Positions 16,930 to 25,034 of a stretch of 64,000 bases of DNA are shown here, in pieces. Numbering within the stretch: position 1 is the first letter of the stretch; each line of letters opens with the position of its first letter. The notes under the pieces are model-generated. The model was not told the origin of the DNA. It saw only the letters and a program-made list of their open reading frames with translations, and did no database searches. The stretch comes from Jannaschia pagri. GTDB taxonomy: Bacteria > Pseudomonadota > Alphaproteobacteria > Rhodobacterales > Rhodobacteraceae. The stretch is from positions 124,001 through 188,000 of the forward strand of contig NZ_BPFH01000004.1 in the NCBI RefSeq assembly GCF_019655435.1. The letters run 5' to 3'. The translations under genes were made by a program, and so were the position numbers.

Positions 16930-17862
16930 TTACCCAGGCTCATCCGATTGCGCTAAGGGATGGTGGGTCATCACCAGGTCCCGAAGCCGCGTTTCCAAGA
17001 CGTGCGTATAGATCTCCGTTGTGGAGATATCGGCATGGCCCAACATCGTCTGGATCGCCCGCAGATCCGCACCGCCCGACAAAAGGTGGGTTGCAAAGGC
17101 ATGGCGCAGGACGTGGGGGCTGACTGTGCTTGGGTCCAGGCCCGCGTGCAGGGCCAGCGCCTTGATCCGCCCATGGAACCAGACGCGGGTCACATGGCCC
17201 GCCTTGCCCCGCGACGGGAAGAGGTGGGGCGACGGAGGCGTGCCCTTGGCTCGGGTGGCCTCCGCCTCTACCGTGTCGCGATGGTCCAGCCAGGCGCCGA
17301 GCGCCGCGCGCGCCGGGGGCGACAGGGGCACCATGCGTTCTTTGCCGCCCTTGCCGCGCACCAGGATCATGCGGGGATCCCCCCGCGTCGCGGAGACGGG
17401 CAGGGACACCAACTCTGTCACGCGCATCCCGGTCGCATAGAGCAGTTGCATCAGGCAGGTGTCGCGCAGGCGCTCGGCCTCGGTCTTGCCCAATGTCTCC
17501 GACGCCGCGAGCAGCGCATCGACCGCCTCCTCCGACAGGCTTTTGGGGAGGCTTTTGGGCTTGCTCGGGCCGGAAATACGGATGGCCGGGTCGTCGGCGC
17601 GCAGCCCTTCCTCGTGGGCAAACCGGTAGAGCCCGCGAATGGCGGCAAGCCGTCGCGCCCGGGTAGACGCGGCGAGGCCGAGCGCTTCGCAGGCAATCAG
17701 GTAACCTTCGATGTCCTGTCGGCGGGCACGCTCCGGGTCTATGCCCTTGGCGGTGAGGTGGCTGACGTAGTCCTCGATGTCGCGGCGGTAGGCCAGGAGG
17801 GAGTTGAGCGCCGCGCCCCGTTCGGCGGCCTGGACCTCCAGAAAGCGGTCCAGCCAGGTCAT
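16930..17862 (-). CDS. xerD: Tyrosine recombinase XerD
   Basis: 310 aa, the normal length for chromosome-dimer recombinases acting at dif with XerC and FtsK. All tyrosine-recombinase catalytic positions are present: Arg147 (TGMRVTEL), Lys171 (RGKGGKERM), His250 and Arg253 (HVLRHAFATHLL), His276 (LGHADISTTEIYTH) and Tyr285. The N-terminal SAM-like core-binding domain spans about residues 1-95. I choose XerD over a phage integrase from the length and LSGGADLRAIQTMLGHA block; XerC versus XerD is less certain. The start ATG 17862 overlaps the previous gene's stop in an ATGA, so it is translationally coupled. A much longer open frame upstream lies over that gene and is not real. Confidence 0.9.
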   Translation of the reverse strand: MTWLDRFLEVQAAERGAALNSLLAYRRDIEDYVSHLTAKGIDPERARRQDIEGYLIACEALGLAASTRARRLAAIRGLYRFAHEEGLRADDPAIRISGPSKPKSLPKSLSEEAVDALLAASETLGKTEAERLRDTCLMQLLYATGMRVTELVSLPVSATRGDPRMILVRGKGGKERMVPLSPPARAALGAWLDHRDTVEAEATRAKGTPPSPHLFPSRGKAGHVTRVWFHGRIKALALHAGLDPSTVSPHVLRHAFATHLLSGGADLRAIQTMLGHADISTTEIYTHVLETRLRDLVMTHHPLAQSDEPG

Positions 17863-19376
17863 AGGAGCAAGATCTGCAAGGCCAGGCGACGGGCGCTGTC
17901 TTGGAGGCCAGCCGCGCGCAGGAAAGCGATGGCCTCCGAAATCGCGCGCGGGTCGCTGTCGGCGCGGTCGGCCACGAGGAGACCCGTTTCCAAAAGCGCC
18001 TCCCCCAGGCGTGCCTCGGCTGCCAGCGACAGGAGCGCCTCGGGCGGCGTGCCGGTCATCCCCTCGGCCACCGCCTGGGGGAGTGTGCCGAAGCGCGCCG
18101 GCAGGGTGTCGGCGCCCGTGGCCACCGCGGCGGCGAAGGCCAGGTCCGGCGGCACATCCCACCCGTCGTCGAGGGCGCGGCGGGCAATCGCCTCATAGTC
18201 GCCCGATAGGAGACCCAGCCGCAGGGCGTGGCCCCGAACCCCGTCCGTCAGATTGGCCTGGGCCACCCGAGCGCCATAGAGATCGGCCAGTGTCACCAGC
18301 AGGTGACTGTCGGCCAAACGCGCCATTGCTTCGGGCAGGGCTTGGGCAATTGCTTCGGCGTTGCCACCAAGCAGAGCCGCATCCAACCGCTGCACCGCCG
18401 CCGCCCGGTCCCAGACGCCACCCGATGCCGCCGGGCGCCGTTCCGTATAGAGCGACAACAACCGGTTTGGGTCGAGCGCCTGGACCCGCGTCAACCGCTC
18501 TGCCGCCTCAATTTGGGCCTTCCACCCAATGGTCGCCCGCAGGTCCGAGACCGCGAAAGCCAAGGGCAAATCACGGGTGTCTGGGGTCTCCCCCACGCCA
18601 TCCAGCAGCCGGAAGGCCAGGGGCGTCATCGGGCGTGGCGGGACGGGGGGCGGGGCGCCCTCGAACATCTCGGGGTCCAGGAACAGCGCCAGCAAAGCGT
18701 CTTCCTCATCGGAAATGGCTCCGATCGCCCGGCCCGTATCGAGCGTCAGCGCCGCAGCTGCCCAATCGCCACTGCGCGACAGGCAAAAGATGCGCGCGGG
18801 CAGGGTTGGGGCGACGCCTGGGTTCGCTGTCATCGCGGCGCAGGCCCTTGTGTCGAAACCCGTCAGCAATGAGGTATCGAACCACCGTCGAAAGGCGCGC
18901 TTATCGGTGGCACCCGCGCGTTCCAGCATGGCTTGGGCTTGATCCAGTGCGCCGAACCTCAGCAGGGCGTCGATCCGGGCAAAGAACCAGGCGTCCGGAT
19001 CCGTGGCGGCGCGGGGGGGATCCAACTCTGCCAGCAGAACCCGCAGCAGCAGCGTCTGCATGGCAGGCAGAGCATCCGTCGGTTGCCGCATCAACAGGTC
19101 GATCAGGCGCGCGGGATCGCTGGCGGCAACCGTATCGGCGGGCAGCCCGGTCAAGGCGGGCGACAGCAAACCGACGGCATCGCGGCGCGTCTGGCCCAGG
19201 GGCATGACGGTGATTTCGGTTTCAGTGATCGCGGTCGCAGGGGTCTCAGTGGGGCGGACCGGATCGGTCGTCGTGATCGAATCACTGAGCCAGGGAATGG
19301 CGGACTGCGGTGCCTCCTGCGCGGATAGGGCCGCGGCGGGCAGGGCAAGCGCCAGCAACAGGTGTTTAGCCTGCAT
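17859..19376 (-). CDS. Exported conserved alpha-helical protein upstream of xerD
   Basis: 505 aa. The first 20 residues form a signal peptide (MQAKHLLLALALPAAALSAQ), so the protein is predicted to reach the periplasm. The rest is very rich in Ala, Leu and Asp, with repeated helical pairs that look like TPR/SEL1-type solenoid repeats, although I cannot identify a specific family. I recognise it only as a conserved roseobacter protein. ATG 19376 lies within the last codons of the preceding 42-aa gene, and its stop overlaps xerD, so three genes form a tight minus-strand operon. An in-frame start 20 codons upstream would destroy the signal peptide. Confidence 0.75.
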   Translation of the reverse strand: MQAKHLLLALALPAAALSAQEAPQSAIPWLSDSITTTDPVRPTETPATAITETEITVMPLGQTRRDAVGLLSPALTGLPADTVAASDPARLIDLLMRQPTDALPAMQTLLLRVLLAELDPPRAATDPDAWFFARIDALLRFGALDQAQAMLERAGATDKRAFRRWFDTSLLTGFDTRACAAMTANPGVAPTLPARIFCLSRSGDWAAAALTLDTGRAIGAISDEEDALLALFLDPEMFEGAPPPVPPRPMTPLAFRLLDGVGETPDTRDLPLAFAVSDLRATIGWKAQIEAAERLTRVQALDPNRLLSLYTERRPAASGGVWDRAAAVQRLDAALLGGNAEAIAQALPEAMARLADSHLLVTLADLYGARVAQANLTDGVRGHALRLGLLSGDYEAIARRALDDGWDVPPDLAFAAAVATGADTLPARFGTLPQAVAEGMTGTPPEALLSLAAEARLGEALLETGLLVADRADSDPRAISEAIAFLRAAGLQDSARRLALQILLL

Positions 19377-19494
19377 CGATCTCAATCGTCTCGGTGACGA
19401 TCCCGCTTTCGGGTTCAAGCAGATAGGAATATCCAAACAGGCCGATGGTGCCGAGCACAGCCAAGATCACTAGGTATTTTAGGACGCGAAACAT
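19366..19494 (-). CDS. Small single-pass membrane protein (42 aa)
   Basis: 42 residues beginning MFRVLKYLVILAVLGTIG, with one hydrophobic segment at about 6-25 and a short acidic tail rich in Glu and Thr. It begins the minus-strand operon with the exported protein and xerD: its stop lies 8 bases past the ATG of the next gene, an 11-base overlap. It is divergent from aroK. Function is unknown. Support comes from the coupling, the coherent membrane helix and my recollection that small proteins of this kind occur at this locus in other Rhodobacterales. Confidence 0.65.
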   Translation of the reverse strand: MFRVLKYLVILAVLGTIGLFGYSYLLEPESGIVTETIEIDAG

Positions 19495-19579
19495 GACCTG
19501 CCTGCCGGTTTGTCCAGCGACCCCGTCCGTGCCGAGGCCCCTTGGATTGCTCTCCCCATTGTGGCTGTCGGAGATATAG

Positions 19580-20188
19580 ATGGCAATCGCCAGCGCAACA
19601 GGCCATGAGGGCGAAATGGAAACGATGGGCGACAAGACGCCGGTGCGCTGCGTGTTGACGCGGTCCGTGGTGCTGGTGGGGATGATGGGCTGCGGCAAGA
19701 CGGCTGTGGGCACCGCCTTGGCCGAGCGCCTGGGCGTTCCCTTCCGCGATACCGACGAGGCGCTGGTGGCCGCTGCCCGGATGTCCATCGCCGAGATCTT
19801 TGAGCGGGATGGCGAAGCATTCTTTCGCGCCCGCGAAACCGAGGTCCTGCAACGTCTGCTGACATTGGAGCCGGGGGTCCTGTCCACCGGGGGCGGCGCG
19901 TTCCTGCGGCCAGAAAACCGGGCTGCCATTGCCGAGGCGGGCGTTTCGGTCTGGCTGCGCGCCGATGAGCCGCTCCTATGGTCACGGGTCAAGCATAAGA
20001 CGACGCGTCCCCTGTTGCAGACAGACAACCCGCGCCGGACCCTAGGTGAGCTGTTGGCCGCGCGGGAGCCGGCCTATGGGCAGGCGACCCTGGTGGTGGA
20101 TGCGAACCCCGATTACGCCATCGACGATATGGTCACAGAAGTGGTCGAGGTCCTGCGCGCGGCGGGGATCTTGGAGGAGCCGGAATGA
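19580..20188 (+). CDS. aroK: Shikimate kinase
   Basis: 202 aa. It phosphorylates shikimate at O3 with ATP in the chorismate pathway. The P-loop is GMMGCGKT (34-41). The shikimate-binding residues follow in the family pattern: Asp in FRDTDE, Arg in FRARETEVL, and the GGG of LSTGGGAFL. The lid segment around RPLLQT carries the usual arginine. I start at ATG 19580 because GGAG sits 6 bases before it; ATG 19616 and ATG 19625 are in the same frame and would give a more typical N-terminus. It overlaps aroB by four bases (ATGA), so the two consecutive pathway genes are coupled. Confidence 0.95.
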   Translation: MAIASATGHEGEMETMGDKTPVRCVLTRSVVLVGMMGCGKTAVGTALAERLGVPFRDTDEALVAAARMSIAEIFERDGEAFFRARETEVLQRLLTLEPGVLSTGGGAFLRPENRAAIAEAGVSVWLRADEPLLWSRVKHKTTRPLLQTDNPRRTLGELLAAREPAYGQATLVVDANPDYAIDDMVTEVVEVLRAAGILEEPE

Positions 20189-21291
20189 CAGAAACCGTTC
20201 ACGTGCCGCTGGGCGACCGGGCCTATGATGTCCTGGTCGGACCCGGGCTGCTTGAGGCAGCCGAGGCGCATATTGCGCCGCTTCTGCGTCGGCCTCGGGT
20301 GTTCGTCGCCACTGAGGATCGCGTGGCACCGCTGCATCTGGACAGGCTGCAACGGGGGCTTGGCGCCATTACGACCGAGGCGCTGGTGCTGCCCGCTGGC
20401 GAGGCCACCAAGGACTGGGGCCATGTTATCCAAGTTGTCGAATGGCTTCTGGACCAGCGCTGTGAGCGCGGGGACGTTGTGGTGGCATTCGGGGGCGGCG
20501 TGATCGGGGATCTTGTGGGCTTTGCCGCCGCGATCCTGCGGCGCGGTGTCCGGTTCGTGCAGATCCCGACCTCCCTGCTGGCGCAAGTCGACAGTTCCGT
20601 TGGCGGCAAGACGGGTATCAACACGCGGCACGGCAAGAACCTCGTGGGCGCGTTCCACCAGCCATCCCTGGTCCTGGCTGACGTCAGCTTGTTGGACACC
20701 ATGACGCCCCGCGATTTCCTGGCCGGTTACGGAGAGGTTGCGAAATACGGTCTGCTCGGGGACGCCGTGTTTTTCACCTGGCTCGAAGAGAATGGGCCGC
20801 AGTTGCGCGACAACGTCGATCTACGGGTCGAGGCCGTGCGCCACTCCGTGCAAATGAAAGCAGATATCGTTGTGCGGGACGAGACGGAGCAGGGGGATCG
20901 GGCGCTTTTGAACCTCGGCCATACCTTCTGCCATGCGTTGGAGGCGGCGACAGGCTATTCCGACCGGCTGCTCCACGGGGAGGGGGTGGCGCTGGGATGT
21001 GGGCTGGCCTTTGAGTTGTCGGCCCGGTTGGGTTTATGCGCGCAAGAGGACCCGAGCCGCGTGCGCGCGCACCTTCAGGACATGGGACTTGTGCGGGACT
21101 TGCCTGATATTCCTGGCGATTTGCCCTCGGCGGAGGATCTGCTGGACCTGATGGGACAGGATAAGAAGGTCCTCGATGGCAAGCTTCGGTTCATTTTGGC
21201 ACGGGGCATTGGCCAGGCCTTTGTGACGTCGGATGTGCCGCCAGAGGCCGTGCTGGACGTGCTTCGGGCCTCGGCCAAGAGCTTTCGCTGA
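20185..21291 (+). CDS. aroB: 3-dehydroquinate synthase
   Basis: 368 aa NAD- and metal-dependent enzyme that converts DAHP to 3-dehydroquinate, the second step of the shikimate pathway. The NAD-binding GGGVIGDLVGF, the QVDSSVGGKTGIN block and the metal-ligand region LNLGHTFCHALE are all present. The C-terminal MGQDKKVLDGKLRFI is also family-specific. It is the last gene of the aroK-aroB pair. Its final codons form the left arm of the first of four tandem hairpins (21277-21374), so the 3' end of the mRNA is highly structured. Confidence 0.96.
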   Translation: MTETVHVPLGDRAYDVLVGPGLLEAAEAHIAPLLRRPRVFVATEDRVAPLHLDRLQRGLGAITTEALVLPAGEATKDWGHVIQVVEWLLDQRCERGDVVVAFGGGVIGDLVGFAAAILRRGVRFVQIPTSLLAQVDSSVGGKTGINTRHGKNLVGAFHQPSLVLADVSLLDTMTPRDFLAGYGEVAKYGLLGDAVFFTWLEENGPQLRDNVDLRVEAVRHSVQMKADIVVRDETEQGDRALLNLGHTFCHALEAATGYSDRLLHGEGVALGCGLAFELSARLGLCAQEDPSRVRAHLQDMGLVRDLPDIPGDLPSAEDLLDLMGQDKKVLDGKLRFILARGIGQAFVTSDVPPEAVLDVLRASAKSFR

Positions 21292-21374
21292 AAGCTCTTT
21301 CGCGACTTTTCACTGAAAAGTCGGGGCCAAGTCTTCTGCGAAGACTTGGGAAAAAGCCTCTCGCAGAGGCTTTT
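21277..21374. terminator. Four tandem perfect hairpins at the end of aroB
   Basis: Four consecutive inverted repeats, each with a three-base loop: 21277-21299 (AAGAGCTTTC, loop GCT), 21303-21323 (CGACTTTTC, loop ACT), 21327-21349 (CCAAGTCTTC, loop TGC) and 21352-21374 (AAAAGCCTCT, loop CGC). Stems are 9-10 bp without mismatch, and their sequences differ. The fourth ends in TTTT on the plus strand and also on the minus strand, so it can act as a two-way terminator between aroB and the convergent small gene. Confidence 0.8.
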
Positions 21375-21600
21375 AGACGACGCGGCGGATGGGTTGGTCG
21401 TTGCAGAACACGATAATCTGACCGGCGTTTTCAACCGCGGACCATCCGCGACGCTGGACCTCTGCTAGAAAGACCTCGCGACCGACCATCGCCTCCACGT
21501 CGCGCAGCGCACGGCGCACTGTCCGGCCCCGCTGCGATGCTTTGGCCGCGAACACCGTGTTGAGCCAATGGGCCTGTCTGTCCGTCAGAATCGTCTCCAC
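21373..21600 (-). CDS. Small conserved protein (75 aa), paralogue of the 76-aa gene at 58 kb
   Basis: 75 aa from GTG 21600, basic in the middle (RGRTVRRALRDVEAMVGR) and ending in EVQRRGWSAVENAGQIIVFCNDQPIRRVV-like strands. The order LxxxFxAKxxxRGxxxRRxxxDVxxxxGRxxFxxEVxxRGxxxxExGGQxIxxC is shared with the gene at 57979-58209. No known domain comes to mind; database entries for similar small roseobacter proteins carry unreliable names. The gene starts next to a CtrA-type box at 21624-21638. A long in-frame upstream extension overlaps the divergent exported-protein gene and is rejected. Confidence 0.65.
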   Translation of the reverse strand: METILTDRQAHWLNTVFAAKASQRGRTVRRALRDVEAMVGREVFLAEVQRRGWSAVENAGQIIVFCNDQPIRRVV

Positions 21601-21623
21601 GGACCCACATTTGCGGGTCTGTC

Positions 21624-21638
21624 TTAACGTTGGGTTAA
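21624..21638. promoter_or_regulatory. CtrA-type binding box (TTAA-N7-TTAA)
   Basis: TTAA at 21624-21627 and TTAA at 21635-21638 are separated by exactly seven bases, which matches the consensus of the cell-cycle regulator CtrA in alphaproteobacteria. It lies 24 bases from the start of the small gene and 56 from the divergent exported-protein gene, so it could control either. Confidence 0.5.
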
Positions 21639-21693
21639 GCCTAAGACCTTCGTCCAGTGATGGCCGCGCGTGGGACAGGTGTAGACAGGGCAC

Positions 21694-22230
21694 ATGAAGA
21701 ATACCGTTCTCGCGCCCTGCGTTGTCACTCTTGCGCTGCTCACGCCATCGGTCGGTCTGGCCGAACGGCATGGCGTCCATCTGGAAGCCCAGGACGGCGC
21801 GCGGATCACCATTGGGACCTTAGATCTGGCGCCGGACGGCGCCTATACCCTGGCGCTGGATGACGGGAAATTCAGTGACAATTTTCTGTCGATGCGACCG
21901 TTCCAGTGCCTCGACGGCCCCGACAAGCAATGGTGCTACGTCCCCTATCCCTATGAGAACGCCCGCGTTCTTGGTGATGATTTGACCGACCTAGAATACG
22001 ACCTGTTGTTCGTTTGGAAGGGGGTCAACGACTACGGCATCAACATGTGGAACGGGGTCTACTATCGGTTGCAGCCAGAAGGGGATCGCATCGTCGGGAC
22101 GTTGCATGAGATGGATATGGATAGGCTCGCCGTACCCCCCGCGCCGGGTCAGCTACGCCCCATCCGACCCGTCGATTTGGAGGTCGGTGATCCCGATAGC
22201 CATTGGCTGCCCCGTGTCGTCATCGAATAG
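21694..22230 (+). CDS. Exported hypothetical protein
   Basis: 178 aa. The first about 23 residues are a signal peptide (MKNTVLAPCVVTLALLTPSVGLA). The mature part has a beta-rich pattern with two Cys (CLDGPDKQWC) that could form a disulfide, and conserved-looking aromatic segments YVPYPYENAR and YGINMWNGVYYRL. I do not recognise a named domain. It is divergent from the 75-aa gene across the CtrA-type box, and its 3' end overlaps the convergent RHH gene by about 78 bases. Predicted location is the periplasm. Confidence 0.7.
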   Translation: MKNTVLAPCVVTLALLTPSVGLAERHGVHLEAQDGARITIGTLDLAPDGAYTLALDDGKFSDNFLSMRPFQCLDGPDKQWCYVPYPYENARVLGDDLTDLEYDLLFVWKGVNDYGINMWNGVYYRLQPEGDRIVGTLHEMDMDRLAVPPAPGQLRPIRPVDLEVGDPDSHWLPRVVIE

Positions 22231-22464
22231 CCCTTCGACCCCGAGGCTCTGCTGCAGATCTATCAGGACCGCAACGCGAATGGCGGAGGCGAGGCCCGCG
22301 CTGGCGCCCCGTTGACGGTCGATCTTTGCCGCCAGGGCGTTGATCGATAGACCGCGTGCCTTCGCCATACGGACAAAGGCGACCCAGAACGGCTGCTCTA
22401 ACGAAACGCTGGTGCGGTGCCCGTGCAGGGTCAGGGACCGCTTCCTGGGTCGCGCGTCAATCAT
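22153..22464 (-). CDS. Ribbon-helix-helix domain protein
   Basis: 103 aa from ATG 22464. The segment KRSLTLHGHRTSVSLEQPFW matches the beta strand and first helix of the RHH_4-type family, and the rest (LSINALAAKIDRQRG...LASAIRVAVL) supplies the remaining helices. These small DNA-binding proteins are usual next to DUF4169 and fumC in Rhodobacterales. Its ATG overlaps the DUF4169 stop by 8 bases, so it is coupled to that gene. Its own 3' end overlaps the convergent exported-protein gene by about 78 bases. Target DNA is unknown. Confidence 0.8.
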   Translation of the reverse strand: MIDARPRKRSLTLHGHRTSVSLEQPFWVAFVRMAKARGLSINALAAKIDRQRGASAGLASAIRVAVLIDLQQSLGVEGLFDDDTGQPMAIGITDLQIDGSDGA

Positions 22465-22666
22465 CGGACCCGGGCGGTGTGCTGTCAGACCCGTCAGTGC
22501 GATGCCCGTCCAAATGTCGCTCCGCCGTCTCCGCCTCTGTGGCCTGGCGGTCTTTTTCGGCTTTGGTGCGGCCAAAGCGGACGGTGTTGGCATCGGCCTG
22601 GGCCTTTGCCGTAGCCCGCGCCCGGTTTTTCCGGGCGCGGTTCAAGTTGATGATCTTGCCGGTCAC
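22457..22666 (-). CDS. DUF4169 family protein
   Basis: 69 aa, strongly charged and rich in Ala, Arg and Lys (INLNRARKNRARATAKAQA, then RFGRTKAEKDRQ). This composition and the RFGxTKAEK motif identify the DUF4169 family. It should be a mostly helical, possibly nucleic-acid-binding protein; no function is known. It begins seven bases after the fumC stop and overlaps the RHH gene, so fumC-DUF4169-RHH forms one operon. Confidence 0.85.
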   Translation of the reverse strand: MTGKIINLNRARKNRARATAKAQADANTVRFGRTKAEKDRQATEAETAERHLDGHRTDGSDSTPPGSDD

Positions 22667-22673
22667 CGGCGGC

Positions 22674-24065
22674 TCACTTGGGGCCGATCATGTCTTCGGG
22701 GCGGACGACGCGGTCGAAGGTCTCTTCGTCCACGAGCCCGAGGTTGATCGCCTCTTCGCGCAGGGTCGTGCCGTTCTTATGGGCGGTCTTGGCGACCTTG
22801 GTGGCGTTGTCGTAGCCGATGGTGGGGGCCAGCGCCGTCACCAGCATCAGCGATTCCTTCATCAGCTTGTCGATGCGGTCCACGTTGGCCTGCGTACCTG
22901 CGACCATGTTGTCGGTGAAGCTGCTGGCGGCATCGCCCAAAAGCTGCATGGATTGCAGGACGTTGTAGGACATCATCGGGTTGTAAACGTTCAACTCAAA
23001 GTGGCCCTGGCTGCCGGCCATGCCGACGGCGGCGTCGTTGCCCATGACATGGGCGCAGACCATGGTCAGCGCTTCGGCCTGGGTGGGGTTTACCTTGCCC
23101 GGCATGATCGAGGACCCAGGCTCATTCTCGGGCAGGATCAATTCCCCGAGGCCCGAGCGGGGGCCGGAGCCCAAGAGGCGCATGTCGTTGGCGATTTTGA
23201 ACAAGCTGGCCGCAACGGTCTTGAGCGCGCCGGAGAACATCACCATGGCGTCATGGGCGGCGAGCGCCTCGAACTTATTAGGCGCGGTCACGAAGGGCAG
23301 GTCGGTGATGGCCGCGATTTCGGATGCGACCTTTTCGGCAAACCCCTTGCGGGTGTTCAGCCCGGTGCCCACGGCCGTGCCGCCTTGGGCCAGTTCGTAG
23401 ATGTCCGGCAAGCAGGCCTCGACCCGTTCGATCCCTTTGGCGACCTGATGGGCGTAGCCGCCAAACTCCTGGCCCAAGGTGAGCGGCGTGGCGTCTTGCG
23501 TGTGGGTGCGGCCGATCTTGATGATGTCCTTAAATTCGTCGGACTTCGCGGCCAGCGCAGCGTGCAGCTTCCGTAGGCCGGGCAGCAGAACGTCCCGCGC
23601 CTGCATACCGATGGCCACATGCATCGCAGTGGGGAAGGTGTCGTTGGACGATTGCCCCATGTTGCAATGGTCGTTGGGGTGGACGGGGGTCTTGGACCCC
23701 AGCTCACCGCCCAAGATCTCGATGGCGCGGTTAGCGATCACCTCGTTGGAGTTCATGTTGGACTGGGTCCCGGACCCGGTCTGCCAGACCACGAGGGGGA
23801 AGTTGTCATCGAACTCGCCGTCGATCACCTCTTGCGCGGCTTGTTTGATGGCCGGCGCCAGGCCCGCATCCAGATCGCCGAAGGCTTCGTTGACGGTGGC
23901 GGCGGCCTTTTTGACCACGCCCAGGGCACGCACGATCGGCACCGGCTGCCGTTCCCAACCGATGGGGAAGTTCATGATGCTGCGCTGCGTCTGCGCGCCC
24001 CAGTACTTGTCGGAGGGGACCTCCAGCGGGCCAAAGCTGTCGGTCTCGGTACGGGTCTGGGTCAT
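22674..24065 (-). CDS. fumC: Fumarate hydratase, class II
   Basis: 463 aa iron-independent fumarase of the TCA cycle that interconverts fumarate and malate. The family signature [13 protein letters not shown] is present, as are [15 protein letters not shown] and [14 protein letters not shown] in the substrate-binding regions. Length and motifs are normal. The start ATG at 24065 begins with [17 protein letters not shown], the usual N-terminus. It is first in the operon with DUF4169 and the RHH gene. About 320 bases separate it from sspB upstream. Confidence 0.97.
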   Translation of the reverse strand: MTQTRTETDSFGPLEVPSDKYWGAQTQRSIMNFPIGWERQPVPIVRALGVVKKAAATVNEAFGDLDAGLAPAIKQAAQEVIDGEFDDNFPLVVWQTGSGTQSNMNSNEVIANRAIEILGGELGSKTPVHPNDHCNMGQSSNDTFPTAMHVAIGMQARDVLLPGLRKLHAALAAKSDEFKDIIKIGRTHTQDATPLTLGQEFGGYAHQVAKGIERVEACLPDIYELAQGGTAVGTGLNTRKGFAEKVASEIAAITDLPFVTAPNKFEALAAHDAMVMFSGALKTVAASLFKIANDMRLLGSGPRSGLGELILPENEPGSSIMPGKVNPTQAEALTMVCAHVMGNDAAVGMAGSQGHFELNVYNPMMSYNVLQSMQLLGDAASSFTDNMVAGTQANVDRIDKLMKESLMLVTALAPTIGYDNATKVAKTAHKNGTTLREEAINLGLVDEETFDRVVRPEDMIGPK

Positions 24066-24384
24066 GGTCGCGTCCTGCGGCTGTCGCCGGGGTGGAGGCG
24101 TGGTGCCTGTCCTAGGCGCCCGTGCCCCATCCCGGCATGGGGTGTCCGTGCGTGTCGCCCTCGGGCGATACGGTGCGGCCTCCGTCTAGCGAAGGCGCGG
24201 CGAGCCGTCCATCCGCTGGATGGCGCTAACATAGGGTGGACGCATTGGTTTGTGTGGAACGATACGCCGTCAGCGACGGTTCAGGCGGCCAGACATGTGT
24301 TCGCTTGGTGTTGCGGGCAGACCTGCGCACGGCAGCGCGTTTTACACACTCCAGAAAGGACACGCCGTCTGGCTTACCCGACCG
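24066..24384. other. Intergenic region between sspB and fumC
   Basis: About 320 bases with no supported gene. It must carry the fumC promoter and the end of the sspB transcript. I see only a weak hairpin (CCATCCGCTGGATGG, near 24209-24223) and no convincing promoter boxes. Confidence 0.4.
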
Positions 24385-24870
24385 CTACTTCCGGAACTTG
24401 TCCAGACTGACGACTTCCGCCTCTTTCCGGGGGGCGTCCTCTTCGGGCTCCACCTCGGCGAAGGGGGCTTCTTCCACCACGTCGTCGTGATCAATGGTCT
24501 CTGTTTCGCCCCGTTCCTCGAACCGCAGACCAAACTCCACCGACGGGTCGACAAAGGTCCGGAGCGCGTCGAACGGGATCACCAGGGGTTCGGGGCTGTC
24601 CCCAAAATTGAGCGTCACGGAAAAGCCAGCGTCGGTGACCTCTAGCGCGTCGAACCAATGCTGGAGGACGATGGTCATATCGTCGGGATACCGCTCCCGC
24701 AGCCAATCGGCGATGTCGACGCCGGGGTGCTGGGTGTTGAACGATATGAAGAAATGGTGGTCGCCAGGCAGGCCATCACGGGCCACATCTCTCAAGATCC
24801 GAGCGATGAGACCGCGCATGGCGTCGTGCATCATGCTGCCGTAATCGATGGCACTTGTTTCGCGTGACAT
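24385..24870 (-). CDS. sspB: SspB-type ClpXP adaptor protein
   Basis: 161 aa. The N-terminal domain (IDYGSMMHDAMRGLIARIL..., HHFFISFNTQHPGVDI, and MTIVLQHWFDALEV) is the alphaproteobacterial SspB fold that holds ssrA-tagged proteins. An acidic linker follows (EEAPFAEVEPEEDAPRKE) and ends in the tail VVSLDKFRK, which serves as the ClpX-docking segment. ATG 24870 begins the homology; an open frame upstream lacks it. The gene sits directly downstream of the tmRNA gene on the same strand. With clpX and clpP in this window, the full tag-and-degrade pathway is present. Confidence 0.93.
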   Translation of the reverse strand: MSRETSAIDYGSMMHDAMRGLIARILRDVARDGLPGDHHFFISFNTQHPGVDIADWLRERYPDDMTIVLQHWFDALEVTDAGFSVTLNFGDSPEPLVIPFDALRTFVDPSVEFGLRFEERGETETIDHDDVVEEAPFAEVEPEEDAPRKEAEVVSLDKFRK

Positions 24871-25034
24871 GCGCGCCCCCCAAAGGCTCAGCCTGCCCCA
24901 AGGTAAATCAGACGCCTCAGCGCACGACAAGGGGCATCGCAGGCCGATTGGCCGCAGGGGGAGCATGGGACTTGTGTGGCTGTGAAATGTGCAGGCTTCT
25001 GTTGCCAGGTGCCTGCGAACCCCGCCTTACGCTG

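Noticed and set aside
17863-18162. 100-codon extension of XerD
   Set aside because: It lies over the 3' part of the upstream gene and would make XerD far too long; the ATGA overlap at 17862 marks the true start.
17804-19207. 467-codon Pro/Arg-rich frame opposite the exported protein gene
   Set aside because: Low-complexity composition and complete overlap with a coupled gene that has a signal peptide.
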